This document shows positions 9,977-18,261 of a stretch of DNA of 37,885 bases, one piece after another. The position numbers and the translations under genes are program-made. The notes under the pieces were generated by a model that had not been told where the DNA came from, searched no databases, and saw only the letters and a program-made list of their open reading frames with translations. Source of the DNA: Actinomycetes bacterium (lineage in GTDB: Bacteria > Actinomycetota > Actinomycetes > S36-B12 > UBA5976); assembly GCA_014190035.1 (NCBI GenBank), contig BJFU01000005.1, positions 6,529 through 44,413 on the forward strand. Reading direction: 5' to 3'. Each line of letters starts with the position of its first letter. Position 1 is the first letter of the stretch.

Positions 9977-10869
9977 TGAAATTAGATCAGGCCTTAAAGC
10001 TTTATCTGAATCATTTATCGGTAGAAAGAAATCTTGCTAAGAACTCTCTTGAGTCCTATGCACGAGATCTTCGCTCATATGTAGAGCACTTTGAACAGAA
10101 ATTTGTATCCAAATCCATTCAAGAAAACGATATCCAAGAATTCTTGAACTCTAAAAGATCTGATCATTCTGAAGCATCGATCACCAGATTAATTGCATCA
10201 ATTAGAGGATTTCATAAATTCTTGATGCAAGAAGAAATACTGGATGACAATCCCGCTCAATACTTAAGTGTTGGTTCCAAATCTTTGCGACTTCCTAAAA
10301 CAATTTCAAGTGATCAGATGAATAGAATTATTGACTCAATCAAGGGAGAAGACCCAAATACTACTAGAGACAAACTCATCTTTGAATTCTTATACGGCAC
10401 AGGAGCTAGAATTTCAGAATTAGTTAACACTGATTTAGATGATATTGATGTTGAATCAAACATAATTAAGATTCGTTTCGGTAAAGGATCAAAGCAAAGA
10501 ATTGTGCCACTAGGTAAATCTCTTAAAAAAGCAATCAATGACTATTTGACCAGGAGTAGAAATTCATTAGTGAATGCAAAAAAACCAAATAATGCTTTAA
10601 TCCTGAACTCAAAAGGTGGGCGCTTAACGCGTCAAAGTATTTGGGAAGTTGTTAACCGAGTTTCTATTCAAAACAAGATCGAAGATTTGACACCCCATTC
10701 ATTAAGACATGCTTTTGCGACCCATTTATTAGAAGGTGGCGCAGATGTACGCGTGGTACAGGAGTTACTTGGACACAGTTCGGTAAACACCACACAGATT
10801 TACACTCACATCACTGTTGAAAGATTGAGAGAAGTTTTCTCCGAAACACATCCTCGAGCACGCAATTAA
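9976..10869 (+). CDS. xerD: Site-specific tyrosine recombinase XerD
   Basis: XerD, with XerC, resolves chromosome dimers at the dif site. The 297-aa protein has an N-terminal SAM-like core-binding domain (1-100) and a C-terminal catalytic domain with the full set: Arg145 (TGARISEL), a Lys in GKGSKQR (170-173), His241 and Arg244 (HSLRHAFATH), His267 (LLGHSS) and nucleophile Tyr276 (IYTH). Length is standard, so it is the housekeeping enzyme, not a phage integrase. It lies next to segregation genes parA/scpA/scpB, as in M. tuberculosis (Rv1701). Translation is coupled to ald by TAATG. XerC versus XerD is assigned by synteny. Confidence 0.93.
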   Translation: MKLDQALKLYLNHLSVERNLAKNSLESYARDLRSYVEHFEQKFVSKSIQENDIQEFLNSKRSDHSEASITRLIASIRGFHKFLMQEEILDDNPAQYLSVGSKSLRLPKTISSDQMNRIIDSIKGEDPNTTRDKLIFEFLYGTGARISELVNTDLDDIDVESNIIKIRFGKGSKQRIVPLGKSLKKAINDYLTRSRNSLVNAKKPNNALILNSKGGRLTRQSIWEVVNRVSIQNKIEDLTPHSLRHAFATHLLEGGADVRVVQELLGHSSVNTTQIYTHITVERLREVFSETHPRARN

Positions 10870-10873
10870 TCAA

Positions 10874-10901
10874 TTGGAGTTGACGCTTTAGGTAATAGAG
10901 T
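10874..10901 (+). promoter_or_regulatory. Tentative promoter for the parA-scpAB run
   Basis: TTGGAG (10874-10879), 16-bp spacer, TAGAGT (10896-10901, TAnnnT). It would start transcription near 10908, just before two abutting hairpins. A better-looking TTGACG at 10880-10885 has no -10 box at 16-18 bp. Weak evidence only. Confidence 0.3.
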
Positions 10902-10910
10902 TCTCGCGTA

Positions 10911-10943
10911 GGCTTAAACCAATAAGCCCAGCCGGGTCGGCTG
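10911..10943 (+). promoter_or_regulatory. Two abutting hairpins in the parA leader
   Basis: GGCTTA-AACCAA-TAAGCC (10911-10928) is followed with no gap by CAGCCG-GGT-CGGCTG (10929-10943); each is a perfect 6-bp stem. The second is unusually GC-rich for this AT-rich DNA. They end 21 nt before the GTG of parA and have no T-tract. They may form a coaxial RNA element or protein-binding site; function unknown. Confidence 0.45.
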
Positions 10944-10964
10944 TGCAGAAAGCAAGGTTTCAAA

Positions 10965-11831
10965 GTGGCAAGTACCTCTGTAAAAGATGATGGTTCTCGA
11001 ATACCTAAAGGTCAAAAAGTTGCCACAGATTTTGATATCCCAAAACCTTTAATAAAGCACGGTCCTGCCCGAATCATTTCGATGGTGAACCAAAAAGGTG
11101 GGGTTGGAAAAACAACCAGCACCATTAATTTGGGTTCTGCCTTAGCTGGTTATGGCAGAAAAGTTTTACTAGTTGATTTTGATCCGCAAGGTGCTTTATC
11201 TGTTGGTCTAGGAATTCCTGTTTACCAATTGGAAAAAACCCTAAGACATGTTCTAGTAGGCGAACAGATTCCTGCCCGAGATGTTTTAGTAAAAACTCAA
11301 GTTACAAATCTAGATTTGTTGCCATCAAATATTGAATTATCTGCTGCTGAATTGGAATTAGTCAGCGAAGTAGGCCGAGAACATGTCTTGAAAAGTGCAC
11401 TTCGACCTTTGGTTGATGAATACGATTACATAATTATTGATTGCCAACCTTCCCTTGGTTTGTTAACTGTAAATGCCTTAGCAGCGTCTGAAGGTTGCGT
11501 CGTGCCATTGGAAACCGAATACTTTGCTCTAAGAGGTTTAGCGTTACTTACTCAAACAATTGAAAAGATCAAGGGCAGAATTAATCCTGATTTAAAGATC
11601 ATTGGTATTTTGCCAACAATGTATGACCCAAGAACTGTGCACGGTCGAGAAGTATTAGAAAGAGTTGAAGAAGCATTCGGCGATAAAGTTTTTGAAACCG
11701 TAATTGCTCGAACTGTGAAATTTCCTGAAACCACTGCAGCTGGTTCTCCAATCACAGAGTACGCACCTAATTCGTCTGCCTCAAAAGCGTACAAACGCTT
11801 AGCTCGAGAAGTGATCGCCAAACTTTCATGA
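10965..11831 (+). CDS. ParA/Soj-family ATPase linked to scpAB
   Basis: A 288-aa deviant-Walker ATPase of the chromosome-partition type. About 35 N-terminal residues are poorly conserved and probably flexible; then comes ISMVNQKGGVGKTT (38-51, with the signature KGGVGKT), Walker A' LLVDFDPQGAL (about 68-78) and Walker B YIIIDCQPSLG. No parB follows, so this is the stand-alone ParA-like protein next to scpA (Rv1708 in M. tuberculosis), not the main origin-segregation ParAB pair. GTG start with only a weak AAGG upstream; a structured leader precedes it. The stop overlaps the scpA ATG (ATGA). It probably assists condensin-type ScpAB/SMC function; that is inferred from neighbours. Confidence 0.88.
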   Translation: MASTSVKDDGSRIPKGQKVATDFDIPKPLIKHGPARIISMVNQKGGVGKTTSTINLGSALAGYGRKVLLVDFDPQGALSVGLGIPVYQLEKTLRHVLVGEQIPARDVLVKTQVTNLDLLPSNIELSAAELELVSEVGREHVLKSALRPLVDEYDYIIIDCQPSLGLLTVNALAASEGCVVPLETEYFALRGLALLTQTIEKIKGRINPDLKIIGILPTMYDPRTVHGREVLERVEEAFGDKVFETVIARTVKFPETTAAGSPITEYAPNSSASKAYKRLAREVIAKLS

Positions 11832-12697
11832 CAATTACTTCAACACAACCGATAATTCGTGAGAATTCGGTAGATAAGTTCAATGTCAAATTAAATCAAT
11901 TTGAAGGTCCTTTTGACCTTTTACTTTCTTTAATTGCCAAACATGAATTAGAAGTAACGGTACTTTCTCTTCATATAGTTACTGATGACTTTTTGCAATA
12001 CATCAAAAACCAAGGAAGTGAATGGGATCTTGATGAGGCAACCGAGTTCTTAGTAATCGCAGCTACACTTCTAGATTTAAAAACAGCAAGACTGCTTCCT
12101 TCAGGAGAAGTTGAAGACGAAGAAGATATTGCAAGACTTGAAGCAAGAGACTTGCTGTTCGCACGATTAATGCAATACAAAGCATTCAAAGATGTCTCTT
12201 TTTGGTTGAATGATCAGTTATCAATTGAATCAAAGAGATTTGCCAGATCTGTTTCTCTTGAACCTCAATTTGCTAACCTTTTGCCAGAAGTTCTCTTGGG
12301 TCTAGGTCCAAATGAATTAGCTCGATTAGCCGCCAAAGCTATGGAAGTTAAAACCATTCCTTCTATTTCATTGTCACATTTGCATGCACCAGCAGTAAGC
12401 GTTAGGGAACAAGCCGGAATCATTGTTGAACGATTACGAAGAGTAGGCGCAACAACTTTTAGATCTTTGATAAGTGGCGTGGAAGTTTCTGTTGTTGTAG
12501 CGAGATTTTTAGCCATTTTAGAGTTATTCAGAGAATCACAAATTACTTTAGAACAGGAAAGCCCATTAGCAGATCTATATATTAGATGGGTTGGAGCTGA
12601 GCAAGGCGAAATTGAATTAACAGACGAATTTGATTCTGATACAAAATTAAGTCTGGTTAAAGATGTTGAAATTGAGGAGGTGCTAGATGGAGAATGA
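11828..12697 (+). CDS. scpA: Segregation and condensation protein A
   Basis: ScpA is the kleisin subunit of the SMC-ScpAB condensin, bridging the SMC heads. The 289-aa protein shows the family's N-terminal hallmark VKLNQFEGPFDLLLSLI (about 20-36) and the helical stretch EATEFLVIAATLLDLK; the C-terminal part (VSVVVARFLAILELFRE) is the winged-helix that binds the SMC head. The first 18 residues are a loose extension. Start ATG overlaps the parA stop by 4 nt, and the last 11 nt overlap scpB, consistent with balanced synthesis of complex subunits. SMC itself is not in the window. Confidence 0.94.
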   Translation: MTITSTQPIIRENSVDKFNVKLNQFEGPFDLLLSLIAKHELEVTVLSLHIVTDDFLQYIKNQGSEWDLDEATEFLVIAATLLDLKTARLLPSGEVEDEEDIARLEARDLLFARLMQYKAFKDVSFWLNDQLSIESKRFARSVSLEPQFANLLPEVLLGLGPNELARLAAKAMEVKTIPSISLSHLHAPAVSVREQAGIIVERLRRVGATTFRSLISGVEVSVVVARFLAILELFRESQITLEQESPLADLYIRWVGAEQGEIELTDEFDSDTKLSLVKDVEIEEVLDGE

Positions 12698-13295
12698 AAC
12701 TGAAGTTAATGAAACAATTATTGATGAAGTTCCATCAATTGGAGCACCATCATTAAAAGCTGGCATCGAAGCAATTTTATTAGTAGTAGATGAACCGGTT
12801 ACTGCAATTACTTTGGCACAAATTACCAACTCTCCTGAAATAGAAGTTCTTAAGACCCTTAAAAGTATTCAGAAAGAGTTTGACTCTCGTGAAGGTGGAA
12901 TTACACTAAGAGAAATCGCTGGCGGTTGGCGTTTTTACACCAATGAACATAGCGGTGAAGTTGTTGAAAGATTTCTGAAAGACGGACAAACTGCAAGATT
13001 AACTCAGGCATCCTTAGAAACTTTGGCTGTAATTGCTTACAAACAACCTGTATCTCGTGGAAGAGTTGCTGCAATTAGAGGAGTAAACGTTGATGGAGTT
13101 GTAAGAACTCTGCTCAATAGAGGCTTAATTGAAGAGGCAGGATCAGATAACGAATCTCAAGCAGTGCTATACAAAACCACTCCTTATTTCTTAGAAAGAG
13201 TGGGTATTGCAAATCTTGAAGAATTGCCACCAGTAGCAGATTACTTACCTAATATGGCTGCCCTTGATTCAATCATCGACGAATCGATTATCTAA
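12687..13295 (+). CDS. scpB: Segregation and condensation protein B
   Basis: ScpB dimerises and binds ScpA in the SMC condensin. The 202-aa protein has an acidic N-terminal tail, then paired winged-helix domains: LKAGIEAILLVVDEPVT (about 24-40) starts the first, and RLTQASLETLAVIAYKQPVSRGRVAAIRG the second, with VVRTLLNRGLIEEAG following. That second block is the family's strongest signature. A good ribosome site GAGGAGG inside the end of scpA sits 6 nt before the ATG, supporting this start despite the overlap. The next gene begins two bases after the stop. Confidence 0.94.
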   Translation: MENETEVNETIIDEVPSIGAPSLKAGIEAILLVVDEPVTAITLAQITNSPEIEVLKTLKSIQKEFDSREGGITLREIAGGWRFYTNEHSGEVVERFLKDGQTARLTQASLETLAVIAYKQPVSRGRVAAIRGVNVDGVVRTLLNRGLIEEAGSDNESQAVLYKTTPYFLERVGIANLEELPPVADYLPNMAALDSIIDESII

Positions 13296-13297
13296 TC

Positions 13298-14053
13298 ATG
13301 CAAAATCAAGAAGGAATTCGTCTACAAAAAGTGCTAGCTGCAGCCGGAGTTGGCAGTAGAAGATCGTGTGAAGAATTAATTGAACAAGGTCGCGTTGCAG
13401 TAAATGGAATTAAAGTTAATGAACAGGGAAGAAGAGTTAACCCTGCAATTGATCTCATAACAGTTGATGGAGATCCAATTGCTGCAGCTGCAGGATTTAT
13501 TGTTATTGCCCTAAATAAACCAAGTGGTGTGGTTACGACCATGAAAAGGGAAGATGAACGTGCCACAGTGGCAGATTACGTAGCAAATAGAAGTGATCGC
13601 TTATTCCATGTTGGAAGACTAGATGCAGATACTGAAGGTCTAATTTTACTAACTAACGATGGCAATCTGGCTCATGGTTTAACCCATCCATCTTCTGAAG
13701 TAAATAAGATTTATCTAGCTCGTATAAAGGGAGCTGTAACTAAAACTGAAATTTCAGCACTCACCACAGGAATTGAACTATCTGATGGATTTGCCAAAGC
13801 TGACACTGTATCAATCGTTGGAGCAACTCCTGGTGAAACCGCAATTGAAATATCTTTGCATGAAGGAAGAAACAGAGTAATTAGAAGAATGTGTGAACAC
13901 ATCGGTCATGAAGTTATCCAACTAGTTCGTGTTCAATTTGGACCAATCAAGTTAGGCGATATGAAGTTAGGCAAAACTAGAGTTCTCAATCACACCGAAG
14001 TAGGTAGTTTGTATCGAGCTGCGCAATTAGTCAAAGATGAGGCAGCCTTATGA
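13298..14053 (+). CDS. rluB: Ribosomal large-subunit pseudouridine synthase, RluB family
   Basis: This enzyme of the RsuA/RluB/RluE/RluF family isomerises a uridine in rRNA, probably 23S U2605 as RluB does. The 251-aa protein starts with an S4 domain (IRLQKVLAAAGVGSRRSCEE, about 7-26) followed by the catalytic domain with GRLDADTEGLILLTNDG, where Asp109 is the catalytic residue, and the family's C-terminal EGRNRVIRRMCEHIGHEV block. Linkage scpA-scpB-rluB-cmk-der is conserved across Gram-positives. The stop overlaps the aroH-type ATG (ATGA). Exact target uridine is inferred from family and synteny. Confidence 0.93.
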   Translation: MQNQEGIRLQKVLAAAGVGSRRSCEELIEQGRVAVNGIKVNEQGRRVNPAIDLITVDGDPIAAAAGFIVIALNKPSGVVTTMKREDERATVADYVANRSDRLFHVGRLDADTEGLILLTNDGNLAHGLTHPSSEVNKIYLARIKGAVTKTEISALTTGIELSDGFAKADTVSIVGATPGETAIEISLHEGRNRVIRRMCEHIGHEVIQLVRVQFGPIKLGDMKLGKTRVLNHTEVGSLYRAAQLVKDEAAL

Positions 14054-14412
14054 GATTGATTGGTATTCGTGGAGCGACAATGCTTCAAAAAAATGATGTA
14101 GTTGAAATGAAAGCAGCCGTCATTGAATTACTTAAAGAATCTCTAGATAAGAATAATGTTAAAAATGAACACTTAGTAAGCATTATTTTCACCACTACAG
14201 AAGATTTAAATTGTGCATTTCCTGCAGCTTCTGCTCGAGAAATTGGTCTTGGAGATGTACCTCTTCTTTGCTCCAAGGAGATAGATGTTCCAGGTGCTCC
14301 AAAATTAGTGGTAAGAATTCTTATTCACACATATTCAGATTTAGATAGAAAAGATGTTACTCACATATACCTGCGCGGAGCAGAAATTCTCAGACAAGAT
14401 TTGGCGCAATAA
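14050..14412 (+). CDS. aroH: Chorismate mutase, monofunctional AroH type
   Basis: It rearranges chorismate to prephenate, the branch step to phenylalanine and tyrosine. The 120-aa length and order of active-site residues match Bacillus AroH almost position for position: Arg7 (IRGAT), Arg63, Cys75, Glu77 (CSKEIDV), Arg89 (VVRILI) and Tyr107 (HIYLRGA). AroH folds as a trimeric pseudo-barrel, unlike the all-helical AroQ mutases. It lies between rluB and cmk, coupled to both by ATGA and TAATG overlaps. Prephenate dehydrogenase, often next to it, is not present. Cytosolic; no signal peptide. Confidence 0.93.
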   Translation: MRLIGIRGATMLQKNDVVEMKAAVIELLKESLDKNNVKNEHLVSIIFTTTEDLNCAFPAASAREIGLGDVPLLCSKEIDVPGAPKLVVRILIHTYSDLDRKDVTHIYLRGAEILRQDLAQ

Positions 14413-15089
14413 TGAATGCGAGTAATTTAACTCGCCCAAATATGGTTGTTGCCGTAGATGGTCCCAGTGGTTCTGGGAAGTCGAGTATAAGTAAAGAATC
14501 TGCCAATAGATTAGGTTTCAATTTTCTAGACACCGGTGCAATGTATCGATCTGTAACTTGGTTTTGTGTTACAGAGAATTTAGATGACGAAGATTTGATC
14601 ATTGAGAGAATCAACAATAAAGATTTCAAATTATATATTTCTACAGATCCTCTCAAAGACCAAGTAAAAGTAAATGATGAAGATGTCTCCAAAATCATTC
14701 GTGAAGACGAAATCACTTCACGAGTAAGTCATTTTGCGGCAATGCCAAAAATTCGACAATTCTTAGTCTCCAAACAAAGGGAACTTGTGCAAGCAAGTAA
14801 TAGCGGAATTATTGTTGAAGGTCGAGATATTGGCAGTGTTGTATTGCCTGAGGCCGATTTCAAAATATTCATCACTGCAAATGATGATGTTCGAGCTAAA
14901 AGACGAGCGATTCAGATTGATTCAAATGAAAATGATGTCTTAGTTGCTCAACGAAAAAGAGATTTATTGGATTCAAGTAGAAAAGTTTCACCACTTGTAA
15001 TCCCAGATGGTGCAGTAATTCTTGATAATTCAGATTTAGATTTTGAACAATCTGTAGAGAAGTTCATTGAGATTGTGAGCGCAGAATAA
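14412..15089 (+). CDS. cmk: Cytidylate kinase
   Basis: Cmk phosphorylates CMP and dCMP to the diphosphates, recycling cytidine nucleotides from RNA and phospholipid turnover. The 225-aa protein has the P-loop DGPSGSGKSS at about 16-25, the family motif FLDTGAMYR (about 38-46), a central CMP-binding insert, and IVEGRDIGSVVLP (the GRDIG signature, about 134-146), followed by the LID segment DVRAKRRAIQ. The first 10 residues precede the conserved start of the fold. ATG overlaps the previous stop (TAATG), and its own TAA overlaps the der ATG the same way. The cmk-der pair is conserved in Actinobacteria. Confidence 0.95.
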   Translation: MNASNLTRPNMVVAVDGPSGSGKSSISKESANRLGFNFLDTGAMYRSVTWFCVTENLDDEDLIIERINNKDFKLYISTDPLKDQVKVNDEDVSKIIREDEITSRVSHFAAMPKIRQFLVSKQRELVQASNSGIIVEGRDIGSVVLPEADFKIFITANDDVRAKRRAIQIDSNENDVLVAQRKRDLLDSSRKVSPLVIPDGAVILDNSDLDFEQSVEKFIEIVSAE

Positions 15090-16555
15090 TGTCTACAGAG
15101 GAAGAACTAACAAAATCTTTAATGATTGATAGCCAGATATGGCTTACTGATGATGTCGATGACGAGGAAGTTGTTCTTGAGTTAGAGAAGCAATATGGGC
15201 TAGACGAAGATTTTCTAGATGAAATTGTTGAAGAACCACCTAAGAATCGTCCTCGAGTGGTTGTCATTGGTAGACCAAATGTTGGTAAATCAACTTTAGT
15301 GAATCGATTAATTGGAAGACGAGAAGCTGTCGTGCAAGACACTCCTGGAGTAACCCGAGATCGCATTCAATATGACGCTGAATGGAACGGAAAAGAATTC
15401 ATACTTGTTGATACTGGGGGATGGTCCAGTGAAAAGACTGGTTTGATTCCTAAGATAAGCGAACAGGTTCAAATAGCAATTGATCAAGCAGATTTAATTC
15501 TCTTTATTGTTGATGCAAATGTTGGATTAACTGAGGATGATGAATCTGTCGTTAAATTAATCAGACGAAACAAAGTACCGGTAATTTTGGTTGCAAATAA
15601 AGTTGATGGGATAGAAGCCGAAGCTCAAATAGGTAATCTTTGGTCTCTTGGTTTAGGTGAACCATTTCCGGTAAGCGCACTTCACGGAAGAGGATCAGGG
15701 GATTTACTTGAATTAGTAATCCACAAAATGCCCGCTGAATCTAGAATTGTTGATCAATTAAAAGGTCCTACGAAAGTTGCTTTAATTGGAAGACCAAATG
15801 TTGGCAAAAGTAGCCTTCTTAACAAGTTAACAAAAACAAATAGATCTGTTGTTTCTGAGATTGCCGGAACAACTGTTGATCCTGTTGATGAAATTGTAAT
15901 GATTAACGATGAGGCCTGGAATTTTATAGATACTGCAGGAATTAGAAGAAGAGTTAGAGAATCCTCAGGCTTTGAGTATTACGCAAGTCTTCGAACCCAA
16001 GCTGCATTAGAACGAGCAGAAATAGCGTTATTGATTTTAGAATCAAGTGAAACAATCACTGATCAGGACAGAAAACTTATCAACTTAGTCACAGAAGCAG
16101 GTCGAGCTTTAGTTCTAGTCTTTAATAAGTGGGACTTGCTGGATGAAGATAGAAGATTGATGCTTGAAAGAGAAATCGAAATGGATCTTCATAATGTTAA
16201 GTGGGCTCCTCGAGTAAATCTTTCTGCGTTAACTGGTTGGCATGTTGATCGTTTGTCGAACTCGTTGCATGCTGCATATGACGGTTGGTCGACTAGAATT
16301 GCTACTTCGAAATTAAATCAATTCATTAAAGAGTTTGTTGCCGCTAATCCTCATCCTGTTCGAGGCGGTAAGCAATCAAAGATACTTTTCGCAACTCAAA
16401 TTGGCCATAAACCACCAGCATTTGCATTGTTTACTACAGGATTGATCGATGAAAGCTACACTAGATTTATTGAACGTCGCTTGAGAGAAGAATATGGTTT
16501 TATCGGATCCCCGATACATATAAAAGTTAAGATTAGAGAACGAAGAAAAAGATAA
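15089..16555 (+). CDS. der: Ribosome-associated GTPase Der (EngA)
   Basis: Der is an essential two-GTPase-domain factor for 50S ribosome assembly. The 488-aa protein has GTPase 1 with GRPNVGKST at 61-69, DTPGVTRD, DTGG and NKVD, and GTPase 2 with GRPNVGKSSL near 232, GTTVDPVD, DTAGIRRR and NKWD, followed by the C-terminal KH-like domain (HPVRGGKQSKILFATQ onward). An acidic extension of about 54 residues precedes the first domain, as in other actinobacterial Der proteins. TAATG couples it to cmk and to the next gene. In M. tuberculosis this is where the cluster ends (Rv1713); here the pgsA-DUF881 cluster is joined directly. Confidence 0.96.
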   Translation: MSTEEELTKSLMIDSQIWLTDDVDDEEVVLELEKQYGLDEDFLDEIVEEPPKNRPRVVVIGRPNVGKSTLVNRLIGRREAVVQDTPGVTRDRIQYDAEWNGKEFILVDTGGWSSEKTGLIPKISEQVQIAIDQADLILFIVDANVGLTEDDESVVKLIRRNKVPVILVANKVDGIEAEAQIGNLWSLGLGEPFPVSALHGRGSGDLLELVIHKMPAESRIVDQLKGPTKVALIGRPNVGKSSLLNKLTKTNRSVVSEIAGTTVDPVDEIVMINDEAWNFIDTAGIRRRVRESSGFEYYASLRTQAALERAEIALLILESSETITDQDRKLINLVTEAGRALVLVFNKWDLLDEDRRLMLEREIEMDLHNVKWAPRVNLSALTGWHVDRLSNSLHAAYDGWSTRIATSKLNQFIKEFVAANPHPVRGGKQSKILFATQIGHKPPAFALFTTGLIDESYTRFIERRLREEYGFIGSPIHIKVKIRERRKR

Positions 16556-17100
16556 TGATTAATGTTCCTAACTCTATTAGTCTTCTTCGCTTACTTCTAA
16601 TTCCAGTATTTTTATGGACAGCTTTCAATGGTCAATTAGTTTCAAGTTGCCTGATCATCTTTATTGCATCATTTACCGATTGGCTTGATGGATTTGCAGC
16701 TAGAAGGCTAAATCAGTTCACCCGACTTGGACAATTATTAGATCCAATATCAGATCGTCTATACATAATTGCTTTAATTGTGGTTGTTTTTTACTTAGAA
16801 CTTGCAAACATCTATATATTGTTGTTCATTTTCTTCAGAGAGCTGATTCTTTCTTTCTTAATGCTTTATTTGAAAATAAGAGGTGTGACTGGTTTACCGG
16901 TCCACTATTTGGGAAAAATGGGTGCTTTCTGTTTACTAATTGGGCTTCCAGGATTGATATTTGCAGAAGCTTTTCCTGACCAAGTAGACATTTGGTTCAC
17001 CATAGGTTGGTCCTTTCTAATTTGGGGATTGTTCCTCTATGCATTTTCTGGTTATAAGTATTTCGTTCATGCGCGCCTAGTATTATCAAAATATGTCTAA
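16555..17100 (+). CDS. CDP-alcohol phosphatidyltransferase (PgsA-like)
   Basis: An integral membrane enzyme that transfers a phosphatidyl group from CDP-diacylglycerol to an alcohol. The 181-aa protein has the full family motif D42xxD45G46xxA49R50, then G59xxxD63xxxD67 (TDWLDGFAAR...GQLLDPISD), which holds two metal ions. About five to six hydrophobic segments are visible (8-24, 28-40, 70-84, 86-106, 119-138, 145-168). The position before DUF881-Sbp-DUF881 matches pgsA2 (Rv1822). Glycerol-3-phosphate is the likely acceptor (phosphatidylglycerophosphate synthase), but phosphatidylglycerol for cardiolipin is an alternative I cannot exclude. Coupled to der by TAATG and overlapping the next gene by 8 nt. 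Confidence 0.9.
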   Translation: MINVPNSISLLRLLLIPVFLWTAFNGQLVSSCLIIFIASFTDWLDGFAARRLNQFTRLGQLLDPISDRLYIIALIVVVFYLELANIYILLFIFFRELILSFLMLYLKIRGVTGLPVHYLGKMGAFCLLIGLPGLIFAEAFPDQVDIWFTIGWSFLIWGLFLYAFSGYKYFVHARLVLSKYV

Positions 17101-17929
17101 AGATTCATTCTTCAAGGATGATGACTCTAAATCTATGGGTCTTTTGGCAATGTTGAATAGCGAAATTGAAACTGATGAATACACAAATCCTTCTCGACCT
17201 TTAGTTGGTAAAAAAGATCCAAAGTGGTGGATAGCAGTAGTCCTCTCATTTTCTGGACTGCTTTTCGGTACTGCGATAGCAAATACACAGCGTCAACAAC
17301 CAATTCTTGAAAAGAACCGAGAAGATTTACGAACCACGATTACAAAAAATATCGATAATCTGAATAAAACTTCTGAAAATCTAAGTGCTATAAATAACGA
17401 GATTGCTCAAATCCAATCAAATACTCCCGGTCTGGATTTTCACGGAATAAGTCAAAGTAATGAATCAAATCTTCAGGTATTTTCTGGTTTAAGTTCTGTA
17501 AAAGGCGAAGGAATCGAAATTGTAATCAATGATGCTGTCAAGACTGATTCATTGGAAAGTGATGACATTGAATTAGCTCGAGTTTATGATTCAGATATTC
17601 AACTTTTAGTTAACGCACTTTGGGCAAGTGGTGCAGAATCAATATCTATTAATAAAGGACGATTAACTTCTACCAGTGCAATCCGATCTGCCGGCGATGC
17701 GATTTTAGTAAATTATCGACCATTGCTACCGCCATTTGTAATATCTGCAATAGGGGACCAAGAATTGAGAAATCGTCTGGTTAAACATCCGGACTACATT
17801 GATCTTGAATTTGTTGTGAAAACATACGGCTTAGGATTTAGTGTGTCCGATATTAAGGAAATAGAGATGATTGCAACCGGAGTAGCACTGCCAAGTCTGC
17901 AAGGCATTACAGTTGGTAACAGATCATGA
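17093..17929 (+). CDS. DUF881 membrane protein, first copy
   Basis: A 278-aa single-pass membrane protein: a polar cytoplasmic N-terminus of about 44 residues, one hydrophobic helix at about 45-64 (KWWIAVVLSFSGLLFG), a coiled-coil-like stretch at about 72-115, and then the DUF881 domain outside the membrane, with LSSVKGEGIEIVINDA and the ALWASGAESISINKGRL block. The DUF881-Sbp-DUF881 trio is conserved in Actinobacteria (Rv1823-Rv1825), and YlxW/YlxX are the Bacillus relatives near division genes. A role in the cell envelope or division is suspected, but biochemistry is unknown. It overlaps the previous gene by 8 nt and the next by 4 nt (ATGA). Confidence 0.87.
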   Translation: MSKDSFFKDDDSKSMGLLAMLNSEIETDEYTNPSRPLVGKKDPKWWIAVVLSFSGLLFGTAIANTQRQQPILEKNREDLRTTITKNIDNLNKTSENLSAINNEIAQIQSNTPGLDFHGISQSNESNLQVFSGLSSVKGEGIEIVINDAVKTDSLESDDIELARVYDSDIQLLVNALWASGAESISINKGRLTSTSAIRSAGDAILVNYRPLLPPFVISAIGDQELRNRLVKHPDYIDLEFVVKTYGLGFSVSDIKEIEMIATGVALPSLQGITVGNRS

Positions 17930-18261
17930 TTCCTGTCGTCGGCTTACTCATTGGTGTAATTGTTGGAATAATTCTAGATCCGACAGTGCCTCTTTGGATG
18001 CAACCTTATTTACCAATCGCGGTAATTGCTGCACTTGACGCTGTATTTGGTGCAATACGAGCTAACTTAGAAGATGTGTTCGACGATAAAATTTTTATTT
18101 CTTCTTTTGCAAGTAATGTTTTAATTGCGGCTGTAATTGTGTTTTTGGGGGATCAATTAGGAGTTGGAACTCAACTTTCAACAGGTGTCGTTGTTGTGTT
18201 AGCGATGCGAATATTTGCGAATGCTGCAGCGATTAGAAGAAATCTTTTCAATCGTAAATGA
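17926..18261 (+). CDS. sbp: Small basic membrane protein Sbp (DUF1290)
   Basis: A 111-aa, almost wholly hydrophobic protein with three membrane helices at about 2-17, 25-45 and 64-100 (the last possibly two), and a basic tail IRRNLFNRK. The segment AIRANLEDVFDDKIFISSFASN is the family's most conserved part. It is sandwiched between two DUF881 genes with 4-nt overlaps on both sides, so the three are very probably made as a set and may form one membrane complex. Relatives occur as YlxX/Sbp in Bacillus and Rv1824 in mycobacteria. No molecular function is known to me. Confidence 0.9.
   Translation: MIPVVGLLIGVIVGIILDPTVPLWMQPYLPIAVIAALDAVFGAIRANLEDVFDDKIFISSFASNVLIAAVIVFLGDQLGVGTQLSTGVVVVLAMRIFANAAAIRRNLFNRK

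Noticed and set aside
10880-10885. TTGACG upstream of parA as a -35 box
   Set aside because: No TAnnnT or TATAAT-like box at 16-18 bp; the nearest TAGGCT is 23 bp away.
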